DNA of 64,000 nucleotides from Chlorogloeopsis sp038404745 (GTDB taxonomy: Bacteria; Cyanobacteriota; Cyanobacteriia; Cyanobacteriales; Nostocaceae), in assembly GCF_038404745.2 (NCBI RefSeq), contig NZ_JAYKTT020000044.1:120469-184468 (forward strand). The letters are read 5' to 3'. Both the position numbers and the translations under genes were made by a program. Shown here in pieces: positions 1-8,762 of this stretch. Under the pieces are notes generated by a model that did not search any database, was not told the DNA's origin, and saw only the letters and a list, made by a program, of their open reading frames with translations. Each line of letters starts with the position of its first letter. The first letter of the stretch is position 1.

Positions 1-632
1 ATTAAAATTAAGGCAGGAGTTTCTAAAGTGTGACTTTCTATCAAAATGGAAACACCTAATCCCATCAAGATAAAGGGAACTAAAGGATTACCGTAGCGAG
101 AAATTGCAGATGCGATCGCACTTACCTGAGTTAAGCAATAAGCTGTATAACACCACACACTTACCATCACAAAGAAAACTGCCAAAATCACTAGTAAGCT
201 ATCCCATGTATGAGTGGCAAACATTGGCATATAGATACTGATGTTATCTCCACCATTGGCAATGGTAACCGCTGCGACACCGTAAGTTTGGGGTGAAAGG
301 AAGTTGTACCACCAAGCTTGAGAAGATTCGGGGTTGTTTAAATCTTCTTGCTCGTTTGTCTCTGGATGTAATAAGCGACTGATCCCAATGATGATAGGAG
401 CAATACCAAGTAACCCAATCCAGGATTCTGGAAAGATAAATCTGCCAAAAAAACTGGGTAAACTTGCAATCACTAGGAGACTAAAACCCAAATATTGACC
501 GATGACGATGTGGCGACGGCGAAAGCAAGCATTGACTTGGGAAAAAAATAGTGACAGGACAACAATATCATCAAGGTTGGTAGCAATGAAAGCAGTGAGT
601 CCTGTAGGGATAGCAGTCAGTAATCCACTCAT
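1..632 (-). CDS. CadD-type cadmium resistance/LysE-superfamily transporter, 3' end cut by window edge
   Basis: This is an integral membrane protein whose reading frame starts at the ATG complementary to 630-632 and runs off the left edge after about 210 codons. It shows the family hallmarks: an N-terminal ATNLDD motif near residue 20, HIVIGQYLGF near 42, a PESWIGLLG loop, and PQTYGVAAVTIANGGDN near 120 followed by YMPMFA. CadD-family proteins are about 200-230 residues, so only the C-terminal tail is missing. The family is linked to cadmium resistance in staphylococci, but the substrate here is unknown. It is the first of five paralogues in the first 10.6 kb and is divergent from the LysR gene. 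Confidence 0.85.
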   Translation of the reverse strand, partial: MSGLLTAIPTGLTAFIATNLDDIVVLSLFFSQVNACFRRRHIVIGQYLGFSLLVIASLPSFFGRFIFPESWIGLLGIAPIIIGISRLLHPETNEQEDLNNPESSQAWWYNFLSPQTYGVAAVTIANGGDNISIYMPMFATHTWDSLLVILAVFFVMVSVWCYTAYCLTQVSAIASAISRYGNPLVPFILMGLGVSILIESHTLETPALIL

Positions 633-987
633 GTTTGTATCTTGTCTCCTCAAGGGTAGTGATTCTCAACCGTCTGTATCAGTATCTAGTTGGGTGCTTA
701 TTGACATGGAGGTTGTGAGTTGTGAATATAGTATTGCTTAGTGATTGTGTAGTAACACAGAAGCGATCATTGATTGTTGGCAGTTAAATTCTGTAGTCAT
801 CAGCAAATAAACTCATGAATCGAACTGGTGCTTTGCTTTACCCAAGAAGCTTGTACCGAAGCCATAGTTTCACTCTATGGCTCTCCATCAATAAAAGCAA
901 ACATTCTTTTTTGTCAAATTCATAGACGTAATTTATTGATATGCAGATATAACTGCAACAATGTCATCAAGAATATATAAAATAATC

Positions 988-1013
988 TACATATTTCCGC
1001 CTAATTTACCGTA
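988..1013. promoter_or_regulatory. 26-bp dyad site A, upstream of LysR gene
   Basis: Left arm TACATATTTC, spacer CGCCTA, right arm ATTTACCGTA. The right arm is a perfect match to the element shared by twelve loci in this window, while the left arm keeps only TAC. It ends 53 bp before the LysR start codon, a position suited to autoregulation or to control by another factor. The binding protein is not known. Confidence 0.5.
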
Positions 1014-1066
1014 TAATACTTTCAAGGTTTTCACAATCACTATCTTCAAGCCTGTACAGAGCCAAA

Positions 1067-2002
1067 ATGACGCTGGAGCAGTTGCGAATTTTTTTAGCCG
1101 TGGCAGAAGTATTGCACTTTACCCGTGCAGCTGAAGCACTTTACATCACTCAGCCAGCAGTCAGTGCTGCGATCCAAAGCCTAGAGACAGAATATGGTGT
1201 TAGGTTATTTCATCGCATTGGTAGGCATATTGAAATCACAGATGCTGGAAAATTATTGCAGGGTGAGGCACAGAAAATTCTTGATCATGTAGAGTTAACA
1301 GAACGTTGCTTAAAGGAATTAAATAATCTGCAACGGGGAGAGTTGAAGTTAGGTGCAAGTCTTACGGTTGGTAACTATTGGCTACCTGAAAAAATCAGCC
1401 AGTTCAAGCAGTTATATCCTGGTATTTTTATCAACTGTAAGCTGGGAAATGCTGAGGAAATTTGTGAAGGTACTGCTGTCGGTATGTATGATTTGGGTTT
1501 AGTGACAGGGGAAATTAAAGCATCATTGCAGCAATGTTTAGAAAAGGAAGAAGTAGGAAGCGATCGCCTGCAAATTGTTGTTGGCAAATCTCACCCTTGG
1601 TATCAACGTAGCGAGATTTATCTAGATGAATTACTCAATACAGGTTGGGTGATGCGTGAGTCTGGCTCCGGTGCACAACAAATATTTGATCATGCCTTAC
1701 AAAATTGGGGAATTGAACCCAGCAACCTCAATGTTGTAATTAACTTAAATACTAGCGAAATGGTGAAGGCAGTTGTAGAAAGTGGTGTTGGTGCGGCAGC
1801 AATTCCAGAATTTATGGTGAAAAAAGAATTGCTACTAGGGACATTGCACGCCGTGAAAATTATCGATCCCCAAAAACAATCTAGTAAAAAATTAGAAATT
1901 GTTCAGCCTGTTTGGAAACTGAAACACCGTCAACGTTTTCATACACGAGTAATGATAGCTTTTGAAAATCTCCTGATGGAGGATAAGGTGCAAGTAGCTT
2001 AA
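1067..2002 (+). CDS. LysR-family transcriptional regulator
   Basis: A 311-residue DNA-binding regulator of normal LysR length. Residues 1-60 form the winged helix-turn-helix (LEQLRIFLAVAE, then FTRAAEALYITQPAVS), and about 90-295 is the periplasmic-binding-protein-like effector domain, starting ELKLGASLTVGNYWLP. It is transcribed away from a CadD-type gene and is followed by a strong hairpin terminator. LysR proteins often control the adjacent or divergent gene and themselves. A copy of the window's recurrent dyad sits just upstream. It resembles CysB/RbcR-like cyanobacterial LysR proteins in general layout only, and its effector cannot be named from sequence. Confidence 0.9.
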   Translation: MTLEQLRIFLAVAEVLHFTRAAEALYITQPAVSAAIQSLETEYGVRLFHRIGRHIEITDAGKLLQGEAQKILDHVELTERCLKELNNLQRGELKLGASLTVGNYWLPEKISQFKQLYPGIFINCKLGNAEEICEGTAVGMYDLGLVTGEIKASLQQCLEKEEVGSDRLQIVVGKSHPWYQRSEIYLDELLNTGWVMRESGSGAQQIFDHALQNWGIEPSNLNVVINLNTSEMVKAVVESGVGAAAIPEFMVKKELLLGTLHAVKIIDPQKQSSKKLEIVQPVWKLKHRQRFHTRVMIAFENLLMEDKVQVA

Positions 2003-2035
2003 TTAGTAGATAAAATTATGAAAATTAAAAGGCAT

Positions 2036-2075
2036 AGCTCCCCGACTTTTTAGAAAAGTCGGGGAGCTTGATTTT
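2036..2075 (+). terminator. Strong hairpin terminator after LysR gene
   Basis: A perfect 15-bp stem (2036-2050 with 2054-2068) with a 3-base loop is followed by TGATTTT. It lies 34 bp past the LysR stop and directly before the convergent CadD-type gene's stop, so it may serve both directions. Confidence 0.75.
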
Positions 2076-2767
2076 CAGTTACGTTTAACTAAAATCACCA
2101 GACATGCACAACTTGCTGCTAGCTTAAGCAAGCTTAAAGATTCTGTTTTTAAAATAATGATTGCACCTATGATTATTAATACAAAGGAAAAAATATAGCT
2201 AGAATATCGACTTAAAATATTGGCAATTTTTGCTTGAGAAGTAAATTTATAAGCTAGATAACACCACACTGCTATTAGTATAAAAAATACACCAACAATA
2301 ATCAGAAAATTGCCTAAATCACCACTAGCAAATAATGGCACATAAACGCTAATATTATCACTGCCATTGGCGATAGTGATGGCTGCAACGCTGTAAGTCT
2401 GTGTATTGAAAAGACTTGTAGTATTTAAATCTTGATACTCAACTGTGGGAACTACAACCTCACCACAATGCGCTGCCTCTTGAGTTTCATCTTCTTCTCG
2501 ATTGATCAAACTGCTAATACCCATCGCCATTGGTATTAATCCCAGTAATCCAATCCAGTTGGGTGGTATGACTAATCCACCAAATAATCCAGTCAGGCTA
2601 GCAATAATTAACACTGTAAAGCCTAAATACTGGCCAGCAACAATATGCTTAGATCGGAAGGTAGAGTTTAACTGAGAAAACAGTAGCAATAAAATAACGA
2701 TATCATCAATATTAGTGGCTATGAAAGCTGATATTCCGACTAAGAGTGTAGTAAACAACTCACTCAT
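2075..2767 (-). CDS. CadD-type transporter paralogue 2
   Basis: A 230-residue membrane protein with the CadD-family layout of about six hydrophobic segments. It shows ATNIDDIVIL near residue 18, KHIVAGQYLGF near 40, PPNWIGLLG near 68, an acidic/histidine linker (about 90-110, including EEDETQEAAHCGE), and TYSVAAITIANGSDN near 123. The linker with Cys and His is a plausible metal-contacting feature, but that is inference. The gene is divergent from paralogue 3, with a 65-bp shared intergenic region. Export of cations is the family expectation; specificity cannot be read from sequence. Confidence 0.85.
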   Translation of the reverse strand: MSELFTTLLVGISAFIATNIDDIVILLLLFSQLNSTFRSKHIVAGQYLGFTVLIIASLTGLFGGLVIPPNWIGLLGLIPMAMGISSLINREEDETQEAAHCGEVVVPTVEYQDLNTTSLFNTQTYSVAAITIANGSDNISVYVPLFASGDLGNFLIIVGVFFILIAVWCYLAYKFTSQAKIANILSRYSSYIFSFVLIIIGAIIILKTESLSLLKLAASCACLVILVKRN

Positions 2768-2832
2768 CTCAGTATATCCTGATTTGTTTGCTTAATATTT
2801 TATTGTTCTGTAATGATTTTTGACAATACCGC

Positions 2833-3483
2833 ATGATTAATATTACCACAATTATTACTGAGGCAATTATTGCTTTTACTGCCACCAATATTGACGACTT
2901 TATTATATTACTACTATTTTTTTCACAGCTAAATTATCAATTTCGTCGTCGCCATATTTTCATCGGTCAATATCTTGGTTTTATTGCTATCATTATTGTT
3001 AGTTTACCAGGTTTTTTAGGTGGTTTAGTAGTACCAAGAGCCTGGATAGGATTGTTGGGAATACTACCCATAGTGATTGGTATTAAGCAATTAGTGAGTC
3101 AAGAAGTAGAAGATTCAGAACTTCAGACTGTAACTACTGATTTCAATCCATCTACTAATAAAAATCCAGTTATAAATTTTATTTTGAGTATTTTTAGCCC
3201 TCAAACTTATAAAGTTGCTGCAATTATCTTTGCGAATGGTGGTGATAATGTTGGTATTTATATTCCTTTATTTGCTGGTTATAGATTAGTAGAATTATTA
3301 GTAATTATTATAGTGTTTCTAATCATGAAAGGTGTTTGGTACACCGTTACTTATTTATTAGCTCGTCAAAAAAAAGTAGCTCAAGTTTTAAGTCGCTATG
3401 GTAAAACTGCTGTACCCTTTATATTGATTGGCTTAGGTTTATACATTATGTATGAAAGAGGTACATTTTCTCTCTTGCTTTAG
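2833..3483 (+). CDS. CadD-type transporter paralogue 3
   Basis: A 216-residue membrane protein homologous to the neighbouring CadD-type genes. ATNIDDFIILL lies near residue 17, HIFIGQYLGF near 40, PRAWIGLLG near 67 and PQTYKVAAIIFANGGDN near 121. It is more AT-rich and more diverged than the others (IIF in place of VTI before ANGGDN). It is head-to-head with paralogue 2, so both probably share a promoter region at 2768-2832. The short linker around residue 95-110 lacks the Cys/His seen in paralogue 2. The substrate is unknown. Confidence 0.85.
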   Translation: MINITTIITEAIIAFTATNIDDFIILLLFFSQLNYQFRRRHIFIGQYLGFIAIIIVSLPGFLGGLVVPRAWIGLLGILPIVIGIKQLVSQEVEDSELQTVTTDFNPSTNKNPVINFILSIFSPQTYKVAAIIFANGGDNVGIYIPLFAGYRLVELLVIIIVFLIMKGVWYTVTYLLARQKKVAQVLSRYGKTAVPFILIGLGLYIMYERGTFSLLL

Positions 3484-3576
3484 AAATAATAAGTTAATAG
3501 TAAAGTGGAATATCCCAACTCTGATCTAGTATTGTCATACTTTGCTAATTAATAGCCATGCCCCATGCAAATGCAT

Positions 3577-4368
3577 CTAATAAACTAGCTTTAAGCTTAC
3601 CATCACCAATATAGAGTAAATCATAAACCGCAATGGTTTCTGCGGCGCAGCTTGACAAATTTTAGCCCCTAGTAATACTCCTGGTACTGAGCCAAGCCAT
3701 ATTGGTAAGACTAAACCCCAGTCAACTGTTCCCAAGGTAAGATGTCCAAAAGCGGTGAACAGTAAAAGAATTGCAGCTTGAGAAATATCTGTACCAACTA
3801 ACTTTCGTGCATCTAAGCGGAAAAAAGCAATCAGCACCAAGGCAAACATTGAACCGGAAGCGACGCTGGTTAAACCGACAATACAACCTAAAAATGCTCC
3901 TATACTTACAGTCTGCAAGCATCCTAATTGGGTTGTTAAATCAAATTTTGGTAATTCAGGTAATTGAAGCTTTGGGAAGAAAGTCAACAGCAGCATTTGC
4001 ACCAACGCCAAAACTGTAACTAACAGAATCGTCATACCTAACAGGTGCAGCATGATTTCGTTCAGGTTATGTTCTGCCTTGTGTTTAATCAGGTGCAGTA
4101 TGCCTATCCCGAATAGAGAACCAGGAACACTTCCCAAAGCTAGCCATTTCACTACCTGCACATCAAGGGTTTGTTGCTGCCAATGTTTAATGCTACCAAC
4201 AACTTTCATGAGTGTTGCTGCAACGACATCAGAACTAATAGCTACGGCAGGTGGTACTTGAAAAACAAAAATCAACATTGGGGTGATTAGGGAAGCACCA
4301 CCAATTCCCGTCAAACCAACAAAAATACCAACTAGAAAGCTGAACAGAGGCAATAATAAAAAATCCAT
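3577..4368 (-). CDS. TauE/SafE family sulfite/anion exporter, copy 1
   Basis: A 263-residue membrane permease of the TauE/SafE (formerly DUF81) family with about eight predicted membrane segments. The repeated family signature is visible: GIFVGLTGIGGASLITPML near residue 15, and a second copy FLGCIVGLTSVASGS near 158. Members export sulfite, sulfoacetate or other organosulfur anions, or act as partners of sulfonate pathways. The gene is divergent from the PAP2 gene, and the 350-bp intergenic region carries two copies of the recurrent dyad. The substrate is inferred only from family and from the sulfur-rich context downstream. Confidence 0.85.
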   Translation of the reverse strand: MDFLLLPLFSFLVGIFVGLTGIGGASLITPMLIFVFQVPPAVAISSDVVAATLMKVVGSIKHWQQQTLDVQVVKWLALGSVPGSLFGIGILHLIKHKAEHNLNEIMLHLLGMTILLVTVLALVQMLLLTFFPKLQLPELPKFDLTTQLGCLQTVSIGAFLGCIVGLTSVASGSMFALVLIAFFRLDARKLVGTDISQAAILLLFTAFGHLTLGTVDWGLVLPIWLGSVPGVLLGAKICQAAPQKPLRFMIYSILVMVSLKLVY

Positions 4369-4502
4369 ACTCCTATCCTTGACCGGGGTTTTCTCAATGC
4401 GGCTTTGTTTAGCTGAAACTAAAAGATTGGTTGTAACGCTCTTGTACAGAACGTTTCGCGCAACTGCAACTTTTAATCGACTGCTCGAAAATCACCATAA
4501 AA

Positions 4503-4528
4503 CACTAAAACCTGATTGACTTACCGTA
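4503..4528. promoter_or_regulatory. Dyad site B between TauE and PAP2 genes
   Basis: Left arm CACTAAAACC, spacer TGATTG, right arm ACTTACCGTA, which is a weaker match to the shared 26-bp dyad. A second, partly overlapping imperfect palindrome (TTACCGTATTTTAA facing TTAAAATATCGTAA) covers 4521-4549, so the area may hold more than one binding site. It lies about 135 bp upstream of the TauE start. Confidence 0.35.
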
Positions 4529-4686
4529 TTTTAAGATTAAAATATCGTAAAAGTCTATATTTCTGTGAAGAGATACAAAATGTTGATAAAATTTTACACA
4601 TACGCTTTAGCCGCTTTGTGTGGCAAAGTAATTGCCAGGCTGTATCTACACTTCAGTAGTAAAAATACACTAGTTTTACAAAAAAC

Positions 4687-4712
4687 TACACTAACTACTA
4701 CAAATTACTGTA
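4687..4712. promoter_or_regulatory. Dyad site B2 immediately before PAP2 start codon
   Basis: Left arm TACACTAACT, spacer ACTACA, right arm AATTACTGTA. Only 6 bp separate the site from the ATG at 4719, and no clear Shine-Dalgarno lies between. A protein bound here would block initiation, or the transcript may be leaderless. Confidence 0.45.
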
Positions 4713-4718
4713 CTTAAG

Positions 4719-5504
4719 ATGACAGAGTTAGACAAAATCAACAATGAGAATCAAACATTGCGCCTAAAGCCACAATTGGTTATGGAGTTTGTGCAGAAAC
4801 TGTTAGTTACTCATTGGCGTTCTTTGTTACTGCTGTTCGTTGGGGTGTATTTACCACTACAATTTTTTGGACTACTAGCGTTAGAGGTACGGCAAAATGA
4901 GGGCGGCTTTCCTTGGGATTTACCGATTTTGGTGAGGATTCACTCTGTAGCCCAGCCCCAGTTAGACGTATTTGCTGCAATGTTAACTAAACTGGGTTCG
5001 TTTTGGAATGTATTACCCATCCTCAGCGCGATCGCACTAATTTTACTAATGCAACGTCGCTGGCGATCGCTGACTTATTTACTGATTACTGCTGCTGGTA
5101 GTCTGACTATCAATCGCACAGCCAAGGAGTTTTGGCATAGAGTACGTCCCCATCTATGGGATTCTATTGCACCAGAGTTTGATTATTCTTTCCCCAGTGG
5201 ACATGCCATGACAAGTATGACCTTGATTGCCATTTTGGTAGTTTTAACTTGGGGTAGTATGTGGTGCTGGCTGACAGTAATTTTGGGTGGTGTATTTATA
5301 TTGGTGATAGGCTGGACGCGTCTATATTTAGGAGTTCATTTTCCTAGTGACATTATTGCAGGTTGGATGGTAGCGATCGCTTGGGCAATGGACGTGAGTT
5401 TAATTATTCGACCTTTATCACAGTCAGCAAATACGATCAGTGAACAGCCAGTAAGTGAAACAAAATTGCTTCCTGAAGAACAACATTTAATCAATGAGGA
5501 ATGA
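4719..5504 (+). CDS. PAP2-superfamily membrane phosphatase
   Basis: A 261-residue membrane protein with the complete PAP2 catalytic signature: KEFWHRVRP (K-x6-RP) near residue 130, PSGHAMTS near 150, and TRLYLGVHFPSD (R-x5-H-x3-D) near 205. Five to six hydrophobic segments surround these motifs. The family dephosphorylates lipid phosphates such as phosphatidic acid or undecaprenyl pyrophosphate at the outer membrane-leaflet side. It may form a pair with the next gene, since both carry the same dyad directly before their start codons. Its exact substrate is unknown. Confidence 0.88.
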   Translation: MTELDKINNENQTLRLKPQLVMEFVQKLLVTHWRSLLLLFVGVYLPLQFFGLLALEVRQNEGGFPWDLPILVRIHSVAQPQLDVFAAMLTKLGSFWNVLPILSAIALILLMQRRWRSLTYLLITAAGSLTINRTAKEFWHRVRPHLWDSIAPEFDYSFPSGHAMTSMTLIAILVVLTWGSMWCWLTVILGGVFILVIGWTRLYLGVHFPSDIIAGWMVAIAWAMDVSLIIRPLSQSANTISEQPVSETKLLPEEQHLINEE

Positions 5505-5621
5505 AATTTTTTAGTTTTTAGTATAGGTCTTTTTCATACAATTTAGATACGTGTAAACCCTATATTTTTATGTTTTAAATTTCGTTTAAGGGGTAGACTT
5601 TTTTAATTTTTTCTTTTAAAG

Positions 5622-5647
5622 TACATAAAGTGGATAGATTTACTGTA
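5622..5647. promoter_or_regulatory. Dyad site C directly before small membrane protein gene
   Basis: Left arm TACATAAAGT, spacer GGATAG, right arm ATTTACTGTA, ending 5 bp before the ATG at 5653. The spacing relative to the start codon is almost the same as for site B2 before the PAP2 gene. Confidence 0.5.
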
Positions 5648-5652
5648 CAAAC

Positions 5653-6081
5653 ATGATTAGTAGCAAAAAGAGCCAACAAGAGTTGTTATCACAAACTTCA
5701 GAGAATTTACCCAAAACCTTATTGCAGAAGCTTAGAGGTGGATTTTTCTTAGTGATTGGATATCTACTATCACCATTGTGCTGGTGGAATGATTTAATAT
5801 TCAATTTACCAATAGCTTATTTTTTCGGCTATATTTGTAGTCTTTTTGCTCCTAAATTACTTATGCCTGGTGTCATAGTTGGTTATTGGCTATCTAATAT
5901 TATTGGGATTCTCTTGATGCAAGCAGGTGCAATCGATATGTTTCAAAAAGAATCTCAAGAACGTAATTTAAAAAAGGAATTACTGACAGGTTTAGTTTCT
6001 TCAACTGCCTATACCTTTTTAATTCTGGCTCTAATCCAGTTTAAAATCATCGATACTCCTAATTTATTCTCTGGTAGCTAA
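5653..6081 (+). CDS. Small membrane protein of unknown function
   Basis: This 142-residue protein is not recognised. It has a polar N-terminus (about 30 residues), hydrophobic segments near 32-48, 50-90 (including WWNDLIFNLPIAYFFGY) and 115-132, and a charged loop EKSQERNLKKE-like near 98-108. No catalytic motif is visible. The start is fixed because the next internal Met is about 70 residues in, yet there is no usual Shine-Dalgarno and the dyad ends 5 bp before the ATG. It is followed by a clear bidirectional terminator. Confidence 0.65.
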   Translation: MISSKKSQQELLSQTSENLPKTLLQKLRGGFFLVIGYLLSPLCWWNDLIFNLPIAYFFGYICSLFAPKLLMPGVIVGYWLSNIIGILLMQAGAIDMFQKESQERNLKKELLTGLVSSTAYTFLILALIQFKIIDTPNLFSGS

Positions 6082-6083
6082 TC

Positions 6084-6113
6084 AAAAACCCAGTCTTTAA
6101 AACTGGGTTTTTT
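6084..6113. terminator. Bidirectional hairpin terminator
   Basis: AAAAACCCAG pairs with CTGGGTTTTT around a short loop, giving A-rich and T-rich flanks on the two strands. It sits between the convergent small membrane protein gene and the SPFH gene and can end both. Confidence 0.8.
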
Positions 6114-6125
6114 AATATAATCCAA

Positions 6126-6929
6126 TTATTTCCTTTTTAAAATTTCATGTATATTTAAAAGCTTAGGAGCATCTTTAGTCATAATTAAAGGTAATTTACC
6201 ATCCCATTTTTCTAGCGCTTGTCTTTCTAAAATTTCATTAGTCAAACTATCACGTAGTAATTTATTTACTTCTGCTTCTCCCTTTGCCAAATTTACTTTA
6301 GCCGCTGCCTCTTTAGCTGCCTTCAGTGCGATAAAATCTGCTCGTTTAGCATCTTGTTCAGCAATCTGTTTTGCCTCTACTGCTTCAGTAAATTTATCTG
6401 AAAAATTGATATGAACTAATGAGATATCATCAACTGCAATATGATATCCATGTAATCTTGTTGTTAATGTGTTATCTACTCCAGATTTTACTTCTCCTCG
6501 TTTAGTGACAATTTCTTCTGCTGTATACTTTGCCATCACTGCTTTTAAAACTTCTTCTACTGCGGGATTAATAATTTTTTCAACTACGTCTTTTTCATCA
6601 CCAATCTCTTGAAAAATGACATTAGTTTCTTTAGGTATAATATGCCAATTTAATGCTACATCTGTAAATACATCTTGCAAATCTTTAGAAGAGGCTTCAG
6701 CAGATATTTCTTGTTTTTGAACTCTCACACTAATTCTTTTGACTGTATTAACAATGGGAATTATGATATGGATTCCCTCATCCAATATTGTTGCTTGTAC
6801 TCTGCCAAACTGCATCAATACACCGCGTTCTCCTGCATTTACAACCACAAAAGGTGTCAGCAAAATTGTGATTAGAAATAATAATGCAGTTAGTTTACCA
6901 GCATTATTAGTAAATTTAATTTTTTTCAT
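6126..6929 (-). CDS. Prohibitin/SPFH (band 7) domain membrane protein, copy 1
   Basis: A 267-residue protein with an N-terminal membrane anchor (about residues 12-30), then an SPFH domain opening GERGVLMQFGRVQ and running to about 190. A coiled-coil-prone Ala/Lys/Glu stretch follows (EAKQIAEQDAKRADFIALKAAKEAAAK region, about 183-215). Such proteins assemble into membrane ring scaffolds affecting proteases and lipid domains. It is closely related to the SPFH protein at 10.6-11.7 kb but is shorter and not in an operon. The substrate partner is unknown. Confidence 0.87.
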   Translation of the reverse strand: MKKIKFTNNAGKLTALLFLITILLTPFVVVNAGERGVLMQFGRVQATILDEGIHIIIPIVNTVKRISVRVQKQEISAEASSKDLQDVFTDVALNWHIIPKETNVIFQEIGDEKDVVEKIINPAVEEVLKAVMAKYTAEEIVTKRGEVKSGVDNTLTTRLHGYHIAVDDISLVHINFSDKFTEAVEAKQIAEQDAKRADFIALKAAKEAAAKVNLAKGEAEVNKLLRDSLTNEILERQALEKWDGKLPLIMTKDAPKLLNIHEILKRK

Positions 6930-7250
6930 ATTATCAAGAGAATTATTATTGTGTTTTTAGAATTTATTAAAAATTATAATATTAAATACATTACATTGAT
7001 GGGGTTAAAGTAGTTAATAAATTTGAACCAGACTGTTTCTCTCTGCGCGATCGCTATCATGGGCAGTGGCTTAAGTGGTTCTACTGTGGGAGCGAATATT
7101 TTGCGAAATGCAACTATATCAATTTAGATTAAGTAGCCGTCATGAACTGCGTACTGAAGAGGACACGGCGACACGGAGACACAAAGACGCGGAGAAATTT
7201 TAATCGTAAGTGATTAGCCAGACTTGATATGAATTATCAAATTTAAAAAA

Positions 7251-7280
7251 CTTAAGCCAGGGGGTAATCCCTGGCTTAAG
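7251..7280 (-). terminator. Hairpin terminator after pentapeptide gene
   Basis: A perfect 12-bp stem (7251-7262 with 7269-7280) has a 6-base loop. On the minus strand it is followed by a T-rich run (7239-7250), which fits intrinsic termination of the pentapeptide-repeat gene. Confidence 0.75.
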
Positions 7281-7318
7281 CATTTATACAGTTAGCTTTG
7301 ATTTCAGATTACTGTTAC

Positions 7319-7954
7319 TTACTGATACTGATACGGATACTGAGCCATCATTCCTGGAGGTACTACTGCATCTTCCAAATCAGCTCCTAGCAGGTTTGCT
7401 CCCTGTATATTGGCAGTTGCAAGGTTTGTTTTTTGTAAATCTGCCTTTTGTAAGTTTGCTCCAGAGAGATTTGTTCCTTGTAGATTCGCTGCTTCTAAAT
7501 CTGCATCATACAAGTTTGCCCCAGCGAGATTTGCTCCTGCAATATTTGCTTTACTCAAATCTACCTCCCGCAAATCTGCTGCTTGTAGGTTTGTTCCCTG
7601 CAAATTAGCCTTTTCTAATTCTGCTTTTTGCAGGTTTGCACCCTCTAAATTAGCTGATTGCAGATTAGCCCCTTCTAGTTGTGCCTCATAGAGGTTGCAT
7701 CCAACACATTCATTGGTTGTTAAGAGGCGTCTAACATTTGCTGCAACAGGATCTACAGCCCACATTGTTGGGGGTGTGGCTGGAGCGGGAGATACTACGG
7801 TTGGAGGTACAGATTCAGTAGGCGTGGGTAGAGTTTCTGATTGAGACTGAGCTAGAGCATAAGGCTGATCTAACAGAGAAAATACCGCAACAAATGCTAG
7901 AAATACAGCACTTAAAATCCAAGAAGCTAATTTTTTTGAAGTTAGTTTGTTCAT
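7319..7954 (-). CDS. Exported pentapeptide-repeat protein
   Basis: A 211-residue protein. Residues 1-36 form a signal peptide ending near ALAQ. A Pro/Thr/Ser linker follows (about 38-66), then a CVGC motif near 83, then about 20 tandem A(N/D)LxxA pentapeptides from about 87 to 198. This predicts a right-handed quadrilateral beta-helix in the periplasm or thylakoid lumen. Cyanobacteria carry many such proteins and most have no known function. The CxxC just before the helix is reminiscent of lumenal pentapeptide proteins and could be redox-active. It is monocistronic, with its own terminator. Confidence 0.85.
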   Translation of the reverse strand: MNKLTSKKLASWILSAVFLAFVAVFSLLDQPYALAQSQSETLPTPTESVPPTVVSPAPATPPTMWAVDPVAANVRRLLTTNECVGCNLYEAQLEGANLQSANLEGANLQKAELEKANLQGTNLQAADLREVDLSKANIAGANLAGANLYDADLEAANLQGTNLSGANLQKADLQKTNLATANIQGANLLGADLEDAVVPPGMMAQYPYQYQ

Positions 7955-8197
7955 TAGTCTCTTCCTCTTAGAGTTGTTAATTTTTATTATTTGCGTTTAA
8001 TTCACCTTGACTTTAAGATAAAACCAATCAAACTCTCAAAGCAAACATTATTATTTTTCCTAACAATAGATAAAAGTGATGATTTACTTTTGCTCTGATC
8101 AGCTATTTTTTTAGCTTTTTATTTCTAATTGTTGAATTATGTTTGGAAATACTAAATATAATTGCTTACTATTAGCTATTCTTGTCATTTCTTATCA

Positions 8198-8479
8198 TTA
8201 TTCCAGCTTGTCTGTATTTACCCAACGATTGACGAACTTGTTATCTTGTTTACGTACCCTGACTTGTACTTGTTTAGAACCTAGCTTGATTACTTCGGCG
8301 GGAATTCTTTGGATATGATCTGAGTCAGAACGAGCTTTATAAAGCCAAACAACTCTTTCACCCACAAAATATTTATGATTTTTGCTTAATTGCGATTCTT
8401 CATCCGCCCAAGCGGGAGAAATTCTTACTAAGTTGAGCAAAAGCATGAAGATTATTAAAGCTATTTGGAAAAATTTCAT
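8198..8479 (-). CDS. Small secreted protein, unknown function
   Basis: About 93 residues from the second ATG (MKFFQ), which is the better signal-peptide start; the longer form adds two residues. Residues 1-26 form a signal peptide with cleavage near PAWA-DEE. The mature part is basic with short beta-prone stretches (VGERVVWLYKA, IPAEVIKLGSKQVQVRVRK), which looks SH3/Tudor-like, but this is only a visual impression. The gene stands alone. No known family is recognised. Confidence 0.6.
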   Translation of the reverse strand: MKFFQIALIIFMLLLNLVRISPAWADEESQLSKNHKYFVGERVVWLYKARSDSDHIQRIPAEVIKLGSKQVQVRVRKQDNKFVNRWVNTDKLE

Positions 8480-8762
8480 CGTCATTACATCCGTATCAGG
8501 TATTCAATACCTAATTTATACACACTTGCAATCAATTTTGTACTATCAACTGAAAAGCAAGCGGAATTTTACTTTTGTATAATTCATTTAAGAGCATCCC
8601 TGAAAGTTGTTTATAGCTTGGCATTTTCCCTGATTTATCAATTAATTTATGGGTGGAGATAGCCAGAATTTACATTGACTAATCACTAGTAGAAATACAC
8701 TAGCAGTTTTCCCAATTAGATGAAGGTAATATGCTTTTCATTAAGGCGCGATCACCTCATCT

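Noticed and set aside
502..741. 79-codon plus-strand frame
   Set aside because: It is antisense to the left-edge CadD-type gene and has no ribosome-binding site or recognisable protein sequence.
988..1013. Reading the dyad as an NtcA site
   Set aside because: NtcA sites are GTA-N8-TAC; the dyad has TAC and GTA at its outer ends and a different inner spacing.
7140..7200. CACGGAGACACAAAGACG-type tract, also near 47690 and 51380
   Set aside because: Looks like a dispersed intergenic repeat seen widely in Nostoc-type genomes, not a CRISPR array (no regular repeat-spacer spacing).
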